Below are positions 59,922 through 64,000 of a DNA stretch of 64,000 nucleotides, piece by piece. Positions within the stretch are counted from its first letter, which is position 1, and each line of letters begins with the position of its first letter. This DNA is from Halomonas organivorans. GTDB taxonomy: Bacteria; Pseudomonadota; Gammaproteobacteria; Pseudomonadales; Halomonadaceae. The notes below the pieces were generated by a model. That model was not told the DNA's origin. It did not search any database and saw only the letters and a list, made by a program, of their open reading frames with translations. Location of the stretch: positions 99,859-163,858 of the forward strand of contig NZ_JACHXM010000009.1 in the NCBI RefSeq assembly GCF_014192055.1. The letters run 5' to 3'. The translations under genes and the position numbers were made by a program.

Positions 59922-60362
59922 CTAGCGCGGCAGGCCTTCCCGGTCGGCCAGCCAGCCTTCCAGGATCAGCACCGCGGCCAGGCCGTCGACGCTGTCGTCG
60001 CGATAGTTGCCGCGATGGCCGGCCTCCCGGGCGATACTCTTGGCCTCGCGGGTGGAGCCGCGCTCGTCGGCCATCTCGCAGGGGATGCCGTAGCGGCCGT
60101 ACAGACGCTTGCCGAACTTGCGGGCGCGGGTGCTCATCACGCTCTCGGTGCCGTCCATGTTGAGCGGCAGGCCGACCAAGAACAGGTCCGGCCGCCACTC
60201 GTCCACCAGTCGCGCCACACGCTCCCAGTCGGGAATGCCGTCGCGAGCCGGCAGCGGCTCCAGGGCCCTGGCGCTGGCGGTAAGCTCGTTGCCCACCGCC
60301 ACGCCGATGCGCCGGGTGCCGAAATCGAAGCCCAGGATCAGACGCTGGCCACAGCCACTCAT
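59922..60362 (-). CDS. ruvX: Putative pre-16S rRNA nuclease/Holliday-junction resolvase-like protein
   Basis: The 146-residue YqgF-fold protein has the RNase H-like start LILGFDFGTRRIGVAVGNEL (catalytic Asp), LFLVGLPLNMDGTESVMS, and the second acidic site MADERGSTREAKS, with DDSVDGLAAVLILEGWL near the end. YqgF takes part in processing the 5' end of 16S rRNA. ATG 60362 is chosen because GGGAG lies 8 bases upstream; ATG 60368 is too close to it. It follows yqgE, a pairing common in gammaproteobacteria. Confidence 0.94.
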   Translation of the reverse strand: MSGCGQRLILGFDFGTRRIGVAVGNELTASARALEPLPARDGIPDWERVARLVDEWRPDLFLVGLPLNMDGTESVMSTRARKFGKRLYGRYGIPCEMADERGSTREAKSIAREAGHRGNYRDDSVDGLAAVLILEGWLADREGLPR

Positions 60363-60429
60363 CGGCATCGCTCCCCGATGCGGCACCCGACCGGCGAACG
60401 CACCGAGCGAGCACAGTCCGTTCCCGTCA

Positions 60430-60987
60430 TCAGGAGTGCCCCGCCTCGCGGGTCATCAGGTTCAGGTCGATCCCCAGCAGGTTGGCGCTGGCACCCAGGC
60501 GCTGTTCCGGCGGCACCTCGAAGAGGATGTCGGCACGGCCTTCCACGGTCAGCCAGGCGTTGTCCTTGAGCTCCTGTTCGAGCTGGCCGGATTCCCAGCC
60601 GGCACAGCCCAGGCAGATCAGGAACTTCTCCGGGCCGCGGCCTTCGGCCAGGGCCTGGAGGATGTCCATGGACGTGGTCAGCGCGATGTCATCGGCCACC
60701 TGAAGGCTCGAGTCCCACTCCTGGCTATCGCCCTGATGCAGGATGAAGCCGCGATCCTTGTGCACCGGGCCGCCATAGTAGACGGGCGCATTGAGGTGCG
60801 GGCTGCCGGTGCACTCCAGCTCGAGCTGCTCGAACAGGGCATCGAGGGTCAGCTCCAGGGGCCGGTTGACGATCACCCCCATGGTGCCCTTGTCGTCGTA
60901 GTCGCAGAGGTAGCTGAGGGTGCCGGCGAAATTGGGATCTTCCAGGTGCGGCATCGCCATCAGGAAGTGATTTTTCAAGCTTTGCAT
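60430..60987 (-). CDS. YqgE/AlgH family protein
   Basis: The 185-residue protein belongs to UPF0301 (YqgE/AlgH). Signatures are NHFLMAMPHLEDPNFAGTLS near the start, GTMGVIVNRPLELTLDALFE, PVYYGGPVHKDRGFILH, and ICLGCAGWESGQLEQELKD. The molecular function is unknown; in Pseudomonas AlgH was named from an alginate phenotype. It is upstream of ruvX, 67 bp apart, on the same strand. ATG 60987 follows GGGGAG. Confidence 0.95.
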   Translation of the reverse strand: MQSLKNHFLMAMPHLEDPNFAGTLSYLCDYDDKGTMGVIVNRPLELTLDALFEQLELECTGSPHLNAPVYYGGPVHKDRGFILHQGDSQEWDSSLQVADDIALTTSMDILQALAEGRGPEKFLICLGCAGWESGQLEQELKDNAWLTVEGRADILFEVPPEQRLGASANLLGIDLNLMTREAGHS

Positions 60988-61060
60988 GGAGCTCCCCAGC
61001 GGAATGCGGCGCGCCACCGGCGCGGTCCGCAAAATGTCAGCGCGCGCGGCCTTGCGGAGC

Positions 61061-61993
61061 CTAGCGCACGCCGTAATCGTTGCCTTCACCGAACCGCCAT
61101 ATGCGAGTGATGGACAGGCTGTCCAGATCGCCCATGCCCGCGTCGAAGGGGCGATAGGGCGCCGCGCCGTGGACGGTGTCCAGGGCCGCCTGGTCGAGTT
61201 CGGAATGTCCCGAGGATTGTATCACTTCCGCTCGCCGAACCTGACCGTCGCGGCCGATCACCACCCGGATGCGCAGTTGGCCTTCCAGCTCGGGCGGCGC
61301 CGGATGGACCCGATTCCCGTAATCCTCGACCCGCCGCGTCCAGTCATCGATATAGCGGGCCTCGGCGGCCTGCTGGGCCGCCGGCCGCGCCTGCCCCATC
61401 GCCTCGCCGGCATAGTCGGCGGACAGCCCCTGCTCGCGAATGCTGGCCGTGGCCTGCGCCAGCAGGTCGCGCCCCGACACGGGGGTGTCGGTCGCCGTTG
61501 GGGCGTCGTCCTTCTCCGTTTGGGCCACACTGGGACGGGGTTCAGGGGACTCCGCAGCCTGTTGTTCCTGCGGAGGTTCCGGCTCGACGGCAGGCGGAGC
61601 ACTCGGCTCAGGCTGCACCTCGGGTTCGGGTCGAGCGGCCACGTCGGGCTCGGTCGGGGTGGCCGGCGCTCCGGCCGGGACCGTCGCCGGCGTCGCGGAC
61701 GACCGGGCCCGCGGGGCAGTGCGAGACTCGGCGGGGGGCGTTTCGGCCGCGGTGCCGGCGGCAAGCTGAGCGGCCTCGGCCAGCGCCTCCGCCGCCACCG
61801 GGCTTTCGGCGGGCCGGCTCACCAGGACCACGTCCAGGCCGGTGCGTTCGAGTGGCGCCGGAGCGAACTGACGGCTCGCCACCGCGCCGATGACCACCAG
61901 ATGCAGCAGCAGCGACGCCGCCCAGGCCAACCAGTAGCGATAGGGCCGGGTCACCGGCACGTAGCGAATCGGATCGTTGACGGGGGCGGCCAT
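61061..61993 (-). CDS. tonB: TonB energy-transducing protein
   Basis: The 310-residue protein has a short N-terminal cytoplasmic part, one membrane anchor (about residues 21-40, WLAWAASLLLHLVVIGAVAS with the family S-L-L-L-H pattern), a long Pro/Ala/Glu-rich periplasmic spacer (about 60-165), and a TonB C-terminal domain (about 210-310; YGNRVHPAPPELEGQLRIRV, VIGRDGQVRRAEVIQSSGHS). It passes proton-motive-force energy to outer-membrane receptors with ExbBD, which are not in the window. It is in the conserved order gshB-tonB-yqgE-ruvX. Confidence 0.93.
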   Translation of the reverse strand: MAAPVNDPIRYVPVTRPYRYWLAWAASLLLHLVVIGAVASRQFAPAPLERTGLDVVLVSRPAESPVAAEALAEAAQLAAGTAAETPPAESRTAPRARSSATPATVPAGAPATPTEPDVAARPEPEVQPEPSAPPAVEPEPPQEQQAAESPEPRPSVAQTEKDDAPTATDTPVSGRDLLAQATASIREQGLSADYAGEAMGQARPAAQQAAEARYIDDWTRRVEDYGNRVHPAPPELEGQLRIRVVIGRDGQVRRAEVIQSSGHSELDQAALDTVHGAAPYRPFDAGMGDLDSLSITRIWRFGEGNDYGVR

Positions 61994-62007
61994 GCTGCCT
62001 TCCCGAA

Positions 62008-62979
62008 TCAGCCCCGGCGGCGCTCGGCGAGACGACGCTCGATGGCGTCCATCAGCTGGCCGGCGATGTCGGTGCCACGCTGGTCGTCGATCTCTCGCAC
62101 GCAGGTGGGGCTCGTCACGTTGATCTCGGTGATGTAGTCGCCGATCACGTCGAGGCCAACGAACATCAACCCCTTCTCGCGAATCATCGGCTGTACCCGG
62201 GCGATCAGCCAGCGGTCGCGATCGGTGAGTTCGCGGCTGATGCCGCGGCCGCCGGCGGCCAGGTTGCCGCGGGTCTCCCCGGCCATCGGCACCCTTGCCA
62301 GGCCATAGGGGACCGGCTCGCCGTCGACCAGCAGAATGCGGGTATCGCCTTCCTTGATCTCCGGCAGGTAGCGCTGGGCCATGATCTGGCGACGCCCCTG
62401 TTCGGTGAGGGTCTCGATGATCGCCCCCAGGTTGCGGCCGTCGGGCAGCACGTGGAAGACGCCGCTACCGCCCATGCCGTCGAGCGGCTTGAGGATGACA
62501 TCGCCGTGTTCGGCGTGGAAGGCGCGCAGTTCGGTCTCGCGGCAGGAGACCAGGGTCGGCGCGCAGCACTCGGGAAACTGCTGGGCGAACAGCTTCTCGT
62601 TGCACTCCAGCAGCGCCCGGGTGGGATTGACCACCAGCACGCCCTCGCGCTCGGCGAAGCCCAACAGGTGCACGGCATTGAGGAAGTGGCCGTCCACCGG
62701 CGGGTCCTTGCGCATCAGGATGACGTCGAGCTCGGCCAGCGGTCGCGCCTCGGCCTCGCCCAGCGAGAACCAGCGCTCGGGGTCGCGGAACACCTCGAGA
62801 TCGCGCAGTTGGGCGTGGGCCCGGCCGTCGCGCAGGAACAGGTCCTCCTGCTCCATGTAGTACAGCGAGGCACCGCGGTCCTGGGCGGCCCACAGCATGG
62901 CCAGGCTGGTGTCCTTCTTGTAGCTGAGGTCGGCGATGGGATCCATCACCACGCCGACCTTGAGGGGGCGTTGGCTCAT
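62008..62979 (-). CDS. gshB: Glutathione synthetase
   Basis: The 323-residue ATP-grasp enzyme joins gamma-glutamylcysteine and glycine. Features: KVGVVMDPIADLSYKKDTSL at the start, MRKDPPVDGHFLNAVHLLGF, the ATP-binding loop KPLDGMGGSGVFHV, and NVTSPTCVREIDDQ near the end. Its length is normal (about 315). Glutathione is the cofactor of MaiA encoded at 2958. It is 14 bp upstream of tonB. Confidence 0.97.
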   Translation of the reverse strand: MSQRPLKVGVVMDPIADLSYKKDTSLAMLWAAQDRGASLYYMEQEDLFLRDGRAHAQLRDLEVFRDPERWFSLGEAEARPLAELDVILMRKDPPVDGHFLNAVHLLGFAEREGVLVVNPTRALLECNEKLFAQQFPECCAPTLVSCRETELRAFHAEHGDVILKPLDGMGGSGVFHVLPDGRNLGAIIETLTEQGRRQIMAQRYLPEIKEGDTRILLVDGEPVPYGLARVPMAGETRGNLAAGGRGISRELTDRDRWLIARVQPMIREKGLMFVGLDVIGDYITEINVTSPTCVREIDDQRGTDIAGQLMDAIERRLAERRRG

Positions 62980-63063
62980 CGGTCTACTCGTCTGCGCCGG
63001 AGCGGTCCGGCGGGGAATGATGGCTCGCAGTATGCCGCACGGCCATGGCGGACTCCAAGGCGC

Positions 63064-63789
63064 TCAGTCCCGACCATCGCCGGGAGCGATGCGGATGCCG
63101 CCCGCCTCGATGACGATACGGCGCTGCTTGTAGAGCCGGCCGATGGCCTGCTTGAAGGCGTTCTTGCTGACCCCGAGCCGTGCCTTGATCTCGCCGGCAG
63201 GGCTGGCGTCGGAGAGCGGCAGGTAGCCGCCGCTCTCGCGCAGCGCCTTGAGCACCGACTCGCCCACCACGTCGAGCCGCGCCGGGCCCGGCGGCAGCAG
63301 CGACAGGTCCAGGCGGCCGTCGTCGCGGACCCGCTTCACGTGGCCTTCGAGGCGCTGGCCGCGGCGCAGCGGCCGAGTCACGTCGTCGTGGTAGAGCAGC
63401 CCCCAGAAGCGACCGTCCACCACCGCCTTGTAGCCAAGGTCGGTCTGATCGGCGATCACTAGCGCGACGGCGCTGCCGGCGGCCAGGCCCTCGGCATGAT
63501 CGGACAGATAGCGATCGAGCCGCTGGCTGGCGAAGGGGCGACCGCGGTCGTCCTCGTGGATCATCACCAGCACCCGGCGGCCCACCGTGGGGCGAAAACG
63601 CTGCTCGCCGAAGGGCAACAGCAGGTCTCGGGAGTGGCCCCAGTCGAGAAAGGCGCCGGTCTCGTTGACCGTCACCACCGGCAGGTAGACGACTTCGCCG
63701 ACGCTGGCCCGGGGCTCGCGGGCACGGCGCATCGGCTCGCGGCGGGAGTGGGCCGCCCGGGGGGCGCGGCGGCGGTCGGCATCGGACAT
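63064..63789 (-). CDS. CvfB-like S1 RNA-binding protein
   Basis: A 241-residue protein with tandem S1-type domains: the first begins near GEVVYLPVVTVNETGAFLDW, the next near AVALVIADQTDLGYKAVVDG, and a C-terminal winged helix covers GEIKARLGVSKNAFKQAIGR with LYKQRRIVIE. This is the CvfB/YitL arrangement, an RNA-binding regulator first described in staphylococci. ATG 63789 is used, but the ribosome site is weak and in-frame ATGs at 63822 and 63849 are possible. The basic N-terminus (RRAPRAAHSRREPMRR) looks like an extension of the family. Confidence 0.85.
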   Translation of the reverse strand: MSDADRRRAPRAAHSRREPMRRAREPRASVGEVVYLPVVTVNETGAFLDWGHSRDLLLPFGEQRFRPTVGRRVLVMIHEDDRGRPFASQRLDRYLSDHAEGLAAGSAVALVIADQTDLGYKAVVDGRFWGLLYHDDVTRPLRRGQRLEGHVKRVRDDGRLDLSLLPPGPARLDVVGESVLKALRESGGYLPLSDASPAGEIKARLGVSKNAFKQAIGRLYKQRRIVIEAGGIRIAPGDGRD

Positions 63790-63889
63790 GGTGGGCGTAC
63801 CGGTCGAGAATGGAGCCGCCATTATCCCCCGATGGCCGCCGGCAGACAAAGCCGGTTGGCTGGGCCGTTGGCCCTCGCGGTGGGGATCC

Positions 63890-64000
63890 TCAGGCCTCGC
63901 GCTTTCCGTCGACCAGGCGGCTGACGCCGGCCGGGTTGCCGTCGCGGATGGCCTCGGGCAACAGGCCCTGGGGCAGGTTCTGGTAGCACACCGGGCGCAG
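63890..64000 (-). CDS. C-terminal end of an unidentified protein (cut by window edge)
   Basis: The minus strand is open for 36 codons from the window edge to a TGA at 63890-63892. It reads [20 protein letters not shown], then [16 protein letters not shown]. Codon use fits the neighbours. I do not recognise the family from this tail. It lies about 100 bp upstream of the CvfB-like gene and on the same strand, so they may share a transcript. Confidence 0.55.
   Translation of the reverse strand: MRPVCYQNLPQGLLPEAIRDGNPAGVSRLVDGKREA

Overview
The window is high-GC DNA from a Gram-negative gammaproteobacterium. The best guess is a halophilic member of the Halomonadaceae (Halomonas-like). This rests on the gene content (TRAP and tripartite tricarboxylate transporters, SulP, DUF1127, a RuvX/YqgE/TonB/GshB housekeeping block) and not on any rRNA marker. 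Almost the whole window is catabolic: uptake systems, aromatic and amine degradation, and one local regulator per module. No rRNA, tRNA, CRISPR array or intact insertion sequence was seen.

Layout. (1) 1-3602: a MarR-type regulator, cut by the window edge, divergent from hmgA-fahA-maiA, which takes homogentisate to fumarate and acetoacetate; two related palindromes lie between them. (2) 3727-4947: a Bcr/CflA-type MFS exporter. (3) 5106-8013, minus: a DctPQM TRAP transporter. (4) 8552-19048: a homoprotocatechuate (3,4-dihydroxyphenylacetate) meta-cleavage cluster. It holds a MobA-like flavoprotein hydroxylase, the AraC-type regulator hpaA, then hpaF, hpaE, hpaG, hpaH, hpaD, hpaI, a succinate-semialdehyde dehydrogenase and hpaR. 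The usual HpaBC hydroxylase is absent, and the MobA-like enzyme sits where it would be expected. (5) 19593-27090: a phenylacetaldehyde-type dehydrogenase, a periplasmic metallo-beta-lactamase-fold protein, a LuxR regulator, and an apparent operon of outer-membrane channel, MFS carrier and HDAC-like amidohydrolase. (6) 27091-30097: a FeaR-like AraC regulator, then a decayed patch with remnants of an aldo/keto reductase, a metallo-hydrolase and a sensor kinase around one intact LysR gene.

(7) 30098-45876 is the most unusual part. An APC permease and an AraC regulator precede a plus-strand operon (universal stress protein, TctCBA transporter, porin, aldehyde dehydrogenase). This converges on a minus-strand operon (ornithine-cyclodeaminase family, RidA, FAD amine/amino-acid oxidase, LuxR, class III PLP enzyme, hydroxylysine-kinase-like phosphotransferase). 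Each operon has a copy of the same 27-bp element upstream (26 of 27 identical), in the same orientation relative to its genes. The simplest reading is one regulon for uptake and breakdown of a hydroxylated amino compound through phosphorylation and PLP-dependent phosphate elimination.

(8) 46472-53477: a porin, a TAXI-type TRAP transporter, an IclR regulator and a sulfatase/phosphonate-monoester-hydrolase-like enzyme. Both the porin and the TRAP genes carry an upstream TTTCA-N5-TGAAA palindrome. (9) 53540-56249: a LysR gene divergent from a SulP transporter. (10) 56268-64000: DUF1127, a MocR regulator with an array of GTACAG/CTGTAC half-sites, pyrB, a small membrane protein, then the minus-strand block ruvX, yqgE, tonB, gshB, a CvfB-like S1 protein and a truncated unknown gene.

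Inferred flow: aryl amines and aldehydes are oxidised to arylacetates (region 5). Arylacetates are hydroxylated to homoprotocatechuate and cleaved to pyruvate and succinate (region 4). Tyrosine- or phenylalanine-derived homogentisate goes through region 1.
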